Part shown: positions 51,254-58,748 of the stretch, in pieces
How positions within the stretch are numbered: position 1 is the first letter of the stretch
How the letters are laid out: every line of letters begins with the position of its first letter
Assembly (NCBI GenBank): GCA_037138755.1
Contig: JBAXHT010000001.1
Location: forward strand, 1,893,805-1,957,804
Reading direction: 5' to 3'
DNA length: 64,000 nt
Origin: Armatimonadota bacterium
GTDB lineage: Bacteria > Armatimonadota > Fimbriimonadia > Fimbriimonadales > Fimbriimonadaceae
Program-made: the position numbers and the translations under genes
Notes under the pieces: generated by a model
The model's input: the letters and a program-made list of their open reading frames with translations, nothing else
Databases searched by the model: none
Told to the model about the DNA's origin: nothing

Positions 51254-51904
51254 TCAGACACCAACTTCAAGGAAGTTGTCGACCTTTGAAACGCCAGGAG
51301 TCGCCCATGCCGCCCGAACCGCATCGTTCTTCTCGCTCCAGCCCTGGACAACACCTCGAAGAGTAACGACGCCGTCATTAACTCGAACGTCAATCCGATC
51401 GGCCTCTCGCTGCGCTGCCTGTTTCAAGGTGTCCTCAATCTGAGTCTTGATGTGGGCCATCGTCGCTTCTTGCTTCACCACAACATGGTTAAAGATGCCC
51501 TTCAAGCCATACAGACGGTGAACCGCATGCTCCGCCGCTAGCCGCTGGTAGGGCCACTGAACGCTCCCGGTCAGGGTAACCCAACCATCCTCGGTCGTCA
51601 CCGAGATCCCGGCAGGGACCGCCATGTCCCAAAGCAAGTGCTCCGCCGCCGCCTCAGCGAGCTGAGTGTCGCTGCGATCATGCTCATGTGCCAACTTAAT
51701 GTCAAGCTCCTGAGCCAGGCCGCGAATTCCGGGAACGTGCAGCGCTGTTTTTTCGGCCTGCAGCTTCTGGTAGTAGCCGGGGACGACTCCCGTCAGCGTA
51801 ACCACCTTCTCGTTCACTGCGACCCCGATGTGTCGCGGGTCAATCAGTGGGTTGGCGTGAAGCGCATTCATCACCGACAGTTGGAGTTCTTCGTCATGGG
51901 TCAT
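51254..51904 (-). CDS. Triple-BON-domain protein
   Basis: A 216-residue protein with three BON domains at about residues 4-70, 78-145 and 148-214. Each has the pattern L-x-x-x-x-x-x-x-I-D/V-V-x-V-x-x-G-x-V-T-L-x-G-x-V: HIGVAVNEKVVTLTGVVPGY, GISVTTEDGWVTLTGSVQWPYQRLAAEHAV and IDVRVNDGVVTLRGVVQGWSEKNDAVRAAW. It resembles OsmY-like phospholipid-binding stress proteins but lacks a signal peptide. AAGGA precedes the ATG. Function inferred from the domain only. Confidence 0.88.
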   Translation of the reverse strand: MTHDEELQLSVMNALHANPLIDPRHIGVAVNEKVVTLTGVVPGYYQKLQAEKTALHVPGIRGLAQELDIKLAHEHDRSDTQLAEAAAEHLLWDMAVPAGISVTTEDGWVTLTGSVQWPYQRLAAEHAVHRLYGLKGIFNHVVVKQEATMAHIKTQIEDTLKQAAQREADRIDVRVNDGVVTLRGVVQGWSEKNDAVRAAWATPGVSKVDNFLEVGV

Positions 51905-51991
51905 TCTCGTAATTCCTTCGCTCCGTTGCCGGGGCTGGTTTGATGTTACGAGGGATGACTCCTTTCAGAAAAGTCAGCTTCTTTGTGTCGG

Positions 51992-52543
51992 TCAGATGAC
52001 TGACTGATTAGCAATCGCCGCAAGGAACTCGTCCGCTTCCTCATAAGCCGTCCCCGCCCGGATGCCCGTGATCCGGCTCAGTCGATGAACAACCAACCCG
52101 TAAGGCTGCATCAAATCGTCGTAGTCCCGCATCGTCACCCACTCGCCATCAACGGAGAGAACTCGAACCGTCGAGACAGCACCATCTGGAAGAACCTGGA
52201 TTTGGGCCACCGCGCCCGACTCTGCAATCTGCATCAGAGTCCGTTCGATCTCATCAAGGTCAATCACGAACTCGTACTCCTCGGGAAGGGAAGGGGTGAA
52301 ATCACGCAGACGTCGTAGTCGCTCCGCGTAACGCTCACCAAAGTCGAAGCGACTCACGGAGTCAAGTTCGTACCATTCCACATCGGTGAACTCACCAAGA
52401 GTTCCCAGAAGCTGGACCTGGAAGTTTGCCTGATTAACCTCGAGCACGGTGCCCCAAAGAATCCCGTCGCTGTCCTCCCAAGGACAGAAGCCAAACGGCA
52501 TCCCGTCCGCCAACCGTTCCCGCAACGTCTCGATCAAACTCAT
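51992..52543 (-). CDS. Hypothetical soluble protein
   Basis: A 183-residue acidic protein without a signal or membrane segment. It begins MSLIETLRERLADGMPFGFCPWEDSDGILWGTVLEVNQANFQVQLLGTLGEFTDVEWYELDSVSRFDFG and shows two beta-rich halves, the second (VSTVRVLSVDGEWVTMRDYDDLMQPYGLVVHRLSRITGI) a near repeat of the first in pattern. This suggests an internal duplication of a small barrel-like domain. The family is not recognised. It stands alone and is divergent from the Ig-domain lipoprotein. Confidence 0.6.
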   Translation of the reverse strand: MSLIETLRERLADGMPFGFCPWEDSDGILWGTVLEVNQANFQVQLLGTLGEFTDVEWYELDSVSRFDFGERYAERLRRLRDFTPSLPEEYEFVIDLDEIERTLMQIAESGAVAQIQVLPDGAVSTVRVLSVDGEWVTMRDYDDLMQPYGLVVHRLSRITGIRAGTAYEEADEFLAAIANQSVI

Positions 52544-52617
52544 CCCCAGAGGCTACCATCTGTAATCGAATCGCTCCGAAATCAGAAACGTCACTGCCAC
52601 CCAACCGTCGAACCCAG

Positions 52618-52623
52618 TAAGAT
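52618..52623 (+). promoter_or_regulatory. -10-like box of a probable leaderless transcript
   Basis: TAAGAT ends six bases before ATG 52630. No Shine-Dalgarno sequence is present. Confidence 0.35.
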
Positions 52624-52629
52624 ATTCGC

Positions 52630-52986
52630 ATGACCAGAAAGACCGCCCTCTTAGCCACCATTCCCCTGCTCGTTGCCATGATCGGATGCGGAGGAAAGCT
52701 GGATGAGTTGGTCAAGCCAATCATCGCGAATCAACCTTCGAATCAGACGGTAAAGACTGGAAATGCCTTCGGCTTCGCTGTCCTTGCCACGGGAGCAGGC
52801 CTGAACTACCAGTGGTTCAAGCTTAATACGACAACCAGCACTTACGAGCCAATTACTGGTGGAACAAGCCCAACCTATTCAAAGACGGTCTCCGTTGCTG
52901 GTGACATTGGAACATACAGGGTTGAGGTCTCCAACGCCGGTGGGACGACGACGAGCAACGCGGTGACGCTGACTTTAACGCCGTAA
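52630..52986 (+). CDS. Lipoprotein with one immunoglobulin-like domain
   Basis: A 118-residue protein. The signal MTRKTALLATIPLLVAMIGCGG has a lipobox-like end (MIGC). A single Ig-like domain follows: IIANQPSNQTVKTGNAFGFAVLATGAGLNYQWFKLNTTT...GTYRVEVSNAGGTTTSNAVTLTL. The 'YQW' and 'G-x-Y-x-V-x-V-S-N' strands are typical of bacterial I-set/Big domains. It is probably an outer-surface binding module. No enzymatic part is present. Confidence 0.85.
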   Translation: MTRKTALLATIPLLVAMIGCGGKLDELVKPIIANQPSNQTVKTGNAFGFAVLATGAGLNYQWFKLNTTTSTYEPITGGTSPTYSKTVSVAGDIGTYRVEVSNAGGTTTSNAVTLTLTP

Positions 52987-53040
52987 AACCGGGTGTTTTA
53001 ACCGTGAAATCAGCTATCTTGAATAGCTTTGGCAACTGCA

Positions 53041-54123
53041 ATGCTTTCTCAAGCAGAACGGTGGTATGCCTTCGAGCGCTCGGTTGCTGGCTTCTATCGC
53101 TGGTACATCGCACGGTCGCAGGAGTTACGCAACTGGAACGCTGACTTATCTTTGAACTGGCGAGACCTTCGCCAGGACTTGTCGGATTCCACGATGCGAA
53201 TCGTCGAGGGCTACTACGCCGTCGAACAGTTCATTCCCGACTACGTCAGCAAAGTCCTCAACGTCATCCGCGAGAGCTACGGTCGCTCACAGTTCTACAT
53301 CCGCTGGGGAAGCGAAGAAGAGCGCCATGCCGACCTTTGGCGAAACGCCCTACTGTTCAGCGGTCGTCGAAGTGAGAAGTGGTTGCACGAGTATAACTAC
53401 CAGCTTAGAGGCCAAGAGTGGCACTTGCCGTGGGACGAACCGTTCCGCATGGTGTTCTACACTGTTTTCCAAGAGCGAGCAACCCAGGTTAACTACCTCA
53501 ACCTCGGCTTGGTCGCCAAAGGCGAAAAGCAGATCGACGGAGTCGATGATACGGACCCGGTGCTCGCCCAAGCCTGCCGCCTCATCGCCATCGACGAAGC
53601 TGCGCACTACAACTTCTTCCTAGAACTGTCGCGCTTGATCTTGTACTACTTCCCTGAGGAAGGAGTTGCCGCAATGTACGACATTGTGAAGCACTTCATG
53701 ATGCCTGCCCACGACATCATCCCGGACTACGATGAGTTCACTCGAATTCTGCACAAGGCGGGCGTGTTCGGCCTGCGACAGCATAGCCGAGACGTCGTTC
53801 AGGTTGTTCTGTCGCAGTTTGGAATTGAAGGCGTCAAGGCTCTTGAAGCCGGAATCCGGCGCTCACGCGATATTCCGGACATGGAAGGCAAGTTTCGCAG
53901 CGGTGCTTACTTGGACTCGATGGACTACGGCCTGGTCGAAAAGAAGGTCACCCAGCTTCACGCGCGCGTGACTCACTTCGAAGAGTCGTTTGGACGACAC
54001 GAATTCGACCAGTTTGAGTTCGTCGAAAATCCCGAGCTGACGGAGATCGCTGAGTATCAGCGGCAGCAAAGGGAAGAGCACATCGCCCCGATTATGGAGC
54101 CGGAAGACGAAGCCGCAAACTGA
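53041..54123 (+). CDS. Acyl-ACP desaturase-like diiron protein
   Basis: A 360-residue ferritin-like helical protein. Two ExxH iron motifs are visible: EERH at residues 93-96 (WGSEEERHADLWRNALLF) and EAAH at 186-189 (LIAIDEAAHYNFFLELSRLIL). Their spacing and context match the acyl-[acyl carrier protein] desaturase family (fatty acid desaturase type 2). Glutamates from helices 1 and 3 (EGYYAVEQFIPDY, QERATQVNY) would complete the diiron site. It would introduce a double bond in acyl-ACP in the cytoplasm. TTG 53029 is an alternative start. It is not next to other lipid genes. Confidence 0.8.
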   Translation: MLSQAERWYAFERSVAGFYRWYIARSQELRNWNADLSLNWRDLRQDLSDSTMRIVEGYYAVEQFIPDYVSKVLNVIRESYGRSQFYIRWGSEEERHADLWRNALLFSGRRSEKWLHEYNYQLRGQEWHLPWDEPFRMVFYTVFQERATQVNYLNLGLVAKGEKQIDGVDDTDPVLAQACRLIAIDEAAHYNFFLELSRLILYYFPEEGVAAMYDIVKHFMMPAHDIIPDYDEFTRILHKAGVFGLRQHSRDVVQVVLSQFGIEGVKALEAGIRRSRDIPDMEGKFRSGAYLDSMDYGLVEKKVTQLHARVTHFEESFGRHEFDQFEFVENPELTEIAEYQRQQREEHIAPIMEPEDEAAN

Positions 54124-54169
54124 GAAACTGCCCCGTGGACAACGTCCTCGGAGCAGTTTTATCTAGTCG

Positions 54170-54406
54170 TTACTTAGCGCAGCAGCCGCCCTTCGCGCAA
54201 CAGCTACCTTTCTTAGCGTCGCACTTGCCCGACTTGCACATCTTGCATTTCGCGCACTTATCGCATTTCTTGTCCTTGCAGCAGTTGCCTTTTGCGCAGC
54301 AAGCTGGCTTTTCAGCCTTCTTGGCCGGAGCCTTGTGCTGAGCGATTCCAGCGGACGTAACGACGAGGAGGAGGGCGATCGCGCCCAGTTTGATGGTATT
54401 CAACAT
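54170..54406 (-). CDS. Small exported Cys/Lys-rich protein
   Basis: A 78-residue protein with a signal peptide (MLNTIKLGAIALLLVVTSAGIAQ). The mature part of about 53 residues contains 13 cysteines, four CC pairs and a run of CxxC/CxxxC spacings, together with about 18 lysines. Alanine and glycine fill the rest. This composition is like a metallothionein or metal-buffering protein outside the cytoplasm. AAAGGA precedes ATG 54406; the earlier in-frame start at 54445 lacks a ribosome binding site. It is next to another Cys/His-bearing exported protein on the same strand. Confidence 0.7.
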   Translation of the reverse strand: MLNTIKLGAIALLLVVTSAGIAQHKAPAKKAEKPACCAKGNCCKDKKCDKCAKCKMCKSGKCDAKKGSCCAKGGCCAK

Positions 54407-54463
54407 GATTTCTGTTTTCCTTTGGTAACGGGTGCCATCCGGCACTTTTGACGAGTGGGTGCG

Positions 54464-54826
54464 TCAGGAAACAGGCGGAGCCCTGGTCGGCGGTTGCCAT
54501 ACTGCTCCGCACCCGGGTGGACCCTGGGCTTCTGGAATCGGATCTCCGTTCGCCAGAACTATTAAAGATTGTGCATAGAGAATTGGTTGCGGAAGTGCAA
54601 GAGCCTCGAAGTCTGCCGTGATTGTTCGAGAGGCTGATGCTTCATTTTCGGTGTGATGCTCAATTTTAGTGAAAGAGCAACAGCAAGTCTCCTTCTCTCT
54701 CACTTGAGGCGCAGCAGAAATCTCCGGCTTGCAACACGCCATCTCGCAATGACCTATCACCACGCTTCCCGGCACCTGGCAGACTGCCAGGGCTAAGAAA
54801 AGCAAGATATGGAAGAGTCTTCGCAT
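54464..54826 (-). CDS. Small exported protein with Cys/His clusters
   Basis: A 120-residue protein with a signal segment (RLFHILLFLALAVCQVPGSVV). It has GHCEMACCKPE, ETCCCSFTKIEHH and a Pro-rich C-terminus (AQGPPGCGAVWQPPTRAPP). The arrangement of early Cys/His clusters and a Pro-rich tail resembles small periplasmic proteins linked to copper or other soft-metal handling. I cannot name a family. GGGAG nine bases before ATG 54826 is the ribosome binding site. It lies 57 bases upstream of the Cys/Lys-rich gene and may form an operon with it. Confidence 0.6.
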   Translation of the reverse strand: MRRLFHILLFLALAVCQVPGSVVIGHCEMACCKPEISAAPQVREKETCCCSFTKIEHHTENEASASRTITADFEALALPQPILYAQSLIVLANGDPIPEAQGPPGCGAVWQPPTRAPPVS

Positions 54827-54917
54827 CCTCAACAACTCCCATTGTACAGCAGATTTGGCTTCCTCGTGCTAAATCCCGACTTTGAGAGCCGCCGCGAGCA
54901 ATTCGCAGTCTGGAGGA

Positions 54918-55280
54918 TCAGCCGATGACGGAGAACGGGGTCATGTCTCGTTCGATCGCGTTGTTCTTGTCGAGCAACAGGACTCTTGGGATGATAGGTT
55001 CATCGGAAAGGTCGAAGGCCGCAATGATGACCTTCTCGCCCGACTTGAAAAAGTGTGCAGCGCCGCCGTTGATGCCAATGGTGCCTTTAGGACCGGCAAA
55101 GGCGTAGGTCGTGATTCTTGAAGTACCAGTGACGCTCCAGATGTGGACAAGTTCGCCATCCTGAATTCCGACTGCCCGCATGAGCTCGGCACCAATCTCG
55201 ATTGACCCGATGTAGTCGGGGTTGCAGTAAGTGATCCTCGCGTGGTGGAGTTTGGCCTTCAGAAGTTGCGAGAGTCGCAT
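54918..55280 (-). CDS. panD: Aspartate 1-decarboxylase
   Basis: A 120-residue pyruvoyl enzyme making beta-alanine for pantothenate and CoA. The self-cleavage site Gly25-Ser26 is in DYIGSIEIGAELM, with Lys10 in LLKAKLHHARIT. TYAFAGPKGTIGINGGAAHFFKSGEKVIIAAFDL contains the conserved N-G-A-A-x segment, seen here as NGGAAH. ATG 55280 (MRLSQLLKAKLH) matches the family start; the frame is open further upstream. No other pan gene is adjacent. Confidence 0.95.
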   Translation of the reverse strand: MRLSQLLKAKLHHARITYCNPDYIGSIEIGAELMRAVGIQDGELVHIWSVTGTSRITTYAFAGPKGTIGINGGAAHFFKSGEKVIIAAFDLSDEPIIPRVLLLDKNNAIERDMTPFSVIG

Positions 55281-55362
55281 CGAAGTTTTATTTTGGCAGA
55301 TGAAACCGTTCTTCGTTTTTCGGCGGTCATTTTTCGCTTTGGACGTCAAGCCCCGAAATGTT

Positions 55363-57711
55363 TCAACCGGGGGCAGAGTTTCGTTTGAGGCGTCGATTAG
55401 CGGCGCTCATTAATCCACCGATGAGGAACACTCCGGTTCCAATCCAGACCAGTGAGGCGAGGGGCTTGTAGAAGAGCTTGATGGGGAAGAAGGGAGGGTT
55501 GACGTAGAGCTGAACATTGACCGATTTGTCATTCGCGTTCATCGATTCAAGCGCGACTTGAAAATCTCCGGCTGGGTGAAGAGTTGGCTGCAGTCCGCCT
55601 TCAACTAGCTTGAGGGTTGGAGTCACATTGAACTTCTTCAGTTCGCCTCGGTCCTCGTAGCTGATTTCGAGCTGGGCACCAAACTCTGCTCCCGACTGAC
55701 CAAACTTACCATTGTTGGTCGACTTGAGATGCTTCACGGTCACGTTTGATTGGGTCTTCGTCTCGCCGGGTTTGATTATCATTGCCGGCTTGAAGAATTC
55801 TACGACCGGTTCCGCCATGGCGAAATTGAGGTCGTGGCTGAAACTCTGGACAATATAGGGCCAAACTTGCGCGTTCTCCGGACTTTCTGGCCCGCCCATC
55901 TGGTGGTAGAACAGCGTTGGGGCGATCTCAAACTGGCGACCGTCGGGATCAGTGACCTCAAATTTGACTCGGTTGTTTCGGTCGGTTCGCTTTTCCCAGT
56001 CGTATGCTTTGAAGGCGATCTTGTATCCAATTCCTTCGCCTGGAGTCTGGGCAGTGATCGTAATGTCTGCTTCGCGTTCGAATCCGCGTGAGATCAGTAA
56101 GCCACCAATCAGAACGCAAATTCCAAAGTGGGAGATGAATGGGCCGACACCGAGCTTGGAGCGCTTGCTGAGTTCAATGGCTCGCCAGAGGTTGGTGATC
56201 GCCGGGAAGATGGCGAGGAACATGATGATCGCCATTCCGGGAACAAGCGGGAACTCAACGCCCTGAAGGGGCGTGTGCAGGGTCGCGCCAGGAGTGAGTC
56301 TGACGCCAAACTTCTCGTGCTTAAACACCAGTAGCAGAGCACCCACTAGACCCAGGCTGATGCTTAGCAGGGTGATCAATCGGGAGGTGAGTGATTTTAG
56401 GCCTTCTCGCTTCCAACTGGCGATCGGGCCGACGGCAATCGCAATCATGATCGGCACGAAGAACCAGATGAGTGCACGGTGGTAGACCGCCTCTTCGACC
56501 CGAGCACCCTCACCGCCGCGGAGCGCGGTGATGACAGGCCAGCTCATGCCAAGTGCGATAACTGATGCCAAAAGGCAAAGGCTAAGCATGCCCATTTGGT
56601 AAAACGTCTCTCGGTTAACTCCAGCCGCGGGTTCTTGGTTCTCAGTTTTCGGTTGTCGGTGTACAGTGATGATGTAAGCCGCAACGAAGGCGATCATGAG
56701 ACCGATCATGCCTGCCCGGAGAATCTGCAGCGCGCCGCCTTCCATCTGGGCGAAGCTGTGATTGCTCACTTTGTCAAGCAGACCGCTTCGGGTTAAGAAT
56801 GTGCCGTATACAAACGCAATGAACGGTAGACCGCCGAGGAAGACGTTTGTGCTGATCCACTTTTGCCGAGTGGTCTGCATGATGATTCCATGACTCAGCG
56901 CGACCAGGAATAGCCAGGGAACGAGCGAGACGTTTTCTACCGGATCCCAGCCCCAAAAGCCGCCCCAGTTCAGGGTTTCGTAGGCCCAGAGACCGCCGAG
57001 CGAAATGCCGACCCCGAGGATGGTCATGCCAAAAATGACCGGACCACGCGTGAGCTTCACCCACTCGTTGGTGTCCTTATGAAGAACGCCAGCCATGGCG
57101 TAGCAGAAAGGAATCGCCAATGAAGCGAAGCCGAAGAACACAACGGGCGGGTGGATGTTGTTCCAGTAGTTCTGGAGCGTTGGCACCATGCCGTTTCCAT
57201 CGAACGGCATCTTGATAACGCCCTTGGTTGTTATCGCCTGTTCGATCAACTGAAAGGGTGTCTCACGAGTCAGAATTCCGGCAAGTAGTCCAAGGATCAC
57301 CGACCAAACGGCGGTGTAGCCCCTCTCAAGCCCTTGGGCTCGTCGAAAGGTCACGCCAGCGCAAATGGAACTCCAAAACGCCCAGAGCAGGAAACTGCCC
57401 TGTTGCCCAGTCCAAAGGGCGGAGATTTTGTAGATCAACGGGTTGATCGCTTCGCTATGCTCTGCAACGTATTTGAACTGAAACTGGTTTGTAACGAACA
57501 GTGTGATCAGAGTGCCGAAAGCGGAGATGATCGCAAGGCATCCGACACCGAAAGCAAGTCGTCGAAGCTTGGCGAAATCTTTGATGCTAAAGACGATGGC
57601 GAAAACGAATCCGATGAGGGCAAAGATGATGCTGTAGCGACCAACCGCTCCGAGCATGTTGCCCCATGCGGGGGCATCGGCGAGCTGGGCTAACTGAGCA
57701 TCTTTATCCAT
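55363..57711 (-). CDS. ccmF: Cytochrome c heme lyase CcmF
   Basis: A 782-residue, multi-spanning protein, longer than the usual ~650. The WWD heme-handling motif is WGGFWGWDPVENVSLVPWL, preceded by ETLNWGGFWG. IYKISALWTGQQGSFLLWAFW and NNIHPPVVFFGFASLAIPF are other CcmF signatures. A periplasmic domain of about 200 residues precedes the last helix (LASLVWIGTGVFLIGGLM). With CcmE it attaches heme to apocytochrome c in the periplasm. Its start lies three bases after the ccmE stop. Confidence 0.95.
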   Translation of the reverse strand: MDKDAQLAQLADAPAWGNMLGAVGRYSIIFALIGFVFAIVFSIKDFAKLRRLAFGVGCLAIISAFGTLITLFVTNQFQFKYVAEHSEAINPLIYKISALWTGQQGSFLLWAFWSSICAGVTFRRAQGLERGYTAVWSVILGLLAGILTRETPFQLIEQAITTKGVIKMPFDGNGMVPTLQNYWNNIHPPVVFFGFASLAIPFCYAMAGVLHKDTNEWVKLTRGPVIFGMTILGVGISLGGLWAYETLNWGGFWGWDPVENVSLVPWLFLVALSHGIIMQTTRQKWISTNVFLGGLPFIAFVYGTFLTRSGLLDKVSNHSFAQMEGGALQILRAGMIGLMIAFVAAYIITVHRQPKTENQEPAAGVNRETFYQMGMLSLCLLASVIALGMSWPVITALRGGEGARVEEAVYHRALIWFFVPIMIAIAVGPIASWKREGLKSLTSRLITLLSISLGLVGALLLVFKHEKFGVRLTPGATLHTPLQGVEFPLVPGMAIIMFLAIFPAITNLWRAIELSKRSKLGVGPFISHFGICVLIGGLLISRGFEREADITITAQTPGEGIGYKIAFKAYDWEKRTDRNNRVKFEVTDPDGRQFEIAPTLFYHQMGGPESPENAQVWPYIVQSFSHDLNFAMAEPVVEFFKPAMIIKPGETKTQSNVTVKHLKSTNNGKFGQSGAEFGAQLEISYEDRGELKKFNVTPTLKLVEGGLQPTLHPAGDFQVALESMNANDKSVNVQLYVNPPFFPIKLFYKPLASLVWIGTGVFLIGGLMSAANRRLKRNSAPG

Positions 57712-57714
57712 CGG

Positions 57715-58122
57715 CTACTTCTTCTCGGCCTCGTACTTGCTCGGGCACTTAGTAAGAAGTTGCTCGGCGACGAAATTGTCTCCATCAAGCTTGCCGATTG
57801 CTGTGACTCGCTCAGCCTGATCCAGATTGTTTACCGGGTCACCTTTGTAAATCACGTGAACTTTTTCTCCGTTCTTGTCTTTGCCGTCGAACTCGATGGC
57901 TCCGGTTTGGATGCTCCGCGAAATTGACTTTTTATCGAGTTCCAATCCAAGATTTAGGCGGTCGGAAGATAGTTTCCTGGCCTCAGCAATTGTGATGTAC
58001 GGCGAGGCACCTTGACTGAAGACGGCGGCAACGACTCCGATCGCGACGACCGAAATCAAAACGGGAATGATCGTGGAACCTCGCATAGTTGGAACTAATG
58101 GTACCGGAGAGTTGTCCGACAT
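57715..58122 (-). CDS. ccmE: Cytochrome c maturation heme chaperone CcmE, cysteine type
   Basis: A 135-residue protein with one N-terminal membrane anchor (IIPVLISVVAIGVVAAVF) and the OB-fold heme chaperone domain (GAIEFDGKDKNGEKVHVIYKGDPVNNLDQAERVTAIGKLDGDNFVAEQLLTKCPSKYE). The residue that binds heme covalently is normally His in HxxxY; here it is Cys126 in CPSKY (C126, Y130). This CxxxY type is known from some deltaproteobacterial and archaeal 'system I*' pathways. ATG 58122 is chosen over 58164. It is co-transcribed with ccmF. Confidence 0.9.
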   Translation of the reverse strand: MSDNSPVPLVPTMRGSTIIPVLISVVAIGVVAAVFSQGASPYITIAEARKLSSDRLNLGLELDKKSISRSIQTGAIEFDGKDKNGEKVHVIYKGDPVNNLDQAERVTAIGKLDGDNFVAEQLLTKCPSKYEAEKK

Positions 58123-58197
58123 GATGGTTCTACGTTTGGGGTTGTCAGCAAATCGCCCTACCATGGCACCAAATTTGCCATACTACTGGTTATCACT

Positions 58198-58746
58198 ATG
58201 AATTTTCGAGTTTCTTGTCTCGCGATGTTAGCTGTCTTTGCGGCGGCAATTCCTCAGACTCCGCCGGCGAAGCCAGCTCAAGCCCAACCGGCAAGCGAAA
58301 AGGGTGAAGTCGTCTTAAACGCTGCAATCGGTAGCTTTAAGATCGTGAGCCCCGGTGAGAGGAACGCATTTGGCAAACTTGAGATGAACTTTAAAGGGAC
58401 AGTTCTGTTTGTGGGGCTCAAGGAAAACGCCCCAGTTCAAGTCACAGGAAACGTCCGGAAAGAGTACGAGAACAAGGATCGAGAACGGTTGCTCTTCCAC
58501 GGGCAGGGGCGAATCGTTGTTGACGGCACGTTCAAGGCAATTCAGTGGTTTGGACGAGACTTGTCCGCCCGCTACAACGGGATGGGAATTTTCCGGTTGT
58601 ACGGTGAGTTTGACAACAAGGGAATGACCGGAACGTATCAGATCACCGGCGACAAGCTCCGGTATTGGGGATCTGGGGGAATGACGGTTGTTGTTCCTCG
58701 TCCAGATCTGGCACCGTCGGCTAAGCCTAAGGTCAAGATCGACTAG
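58198..58746 (+). CDS. Exported protein of unknown function
   Basis: A 182-residue protein with a signal peptide (MNFRVSCLAMLAVFAAAIPQT) and a Pro/Ala-rich linker. A single beta-rich domain follows (EVVLNAAIGSFKIVSPGERNAFGKLEMNFKGTVLFVGLKENAPVQVTGNVRKEYENKDRERLLFHGQGRIVVDGTFKAIQWFGRDLSARYNG). The pattern suggests an LptA/OstA-like or jellyroll strand series, but I cannot confirm this. Two bases separate it from the RNase H-like gene, so the two are co-transcribed. It is divergent from ccmE. Confidence 0.7.
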   Translation: MNFRVSCLAMLAVFAAAIPQTPPAKPAQAQPASEKGEVVLNAAIGSFKIVSPGERNAFGKLEMNFKGTVLFVGLKENAPVQVTGNVRKEYENKDRERLLFHGQGRIVVDGTFKAIQWFGRDLSARYNGMGIFRLYGEFDNKGMTGTYQITGDKLRYWGSGGMTVVVPRPDLAPSAKPKVKID

Positions 58747-58748
58747 CC

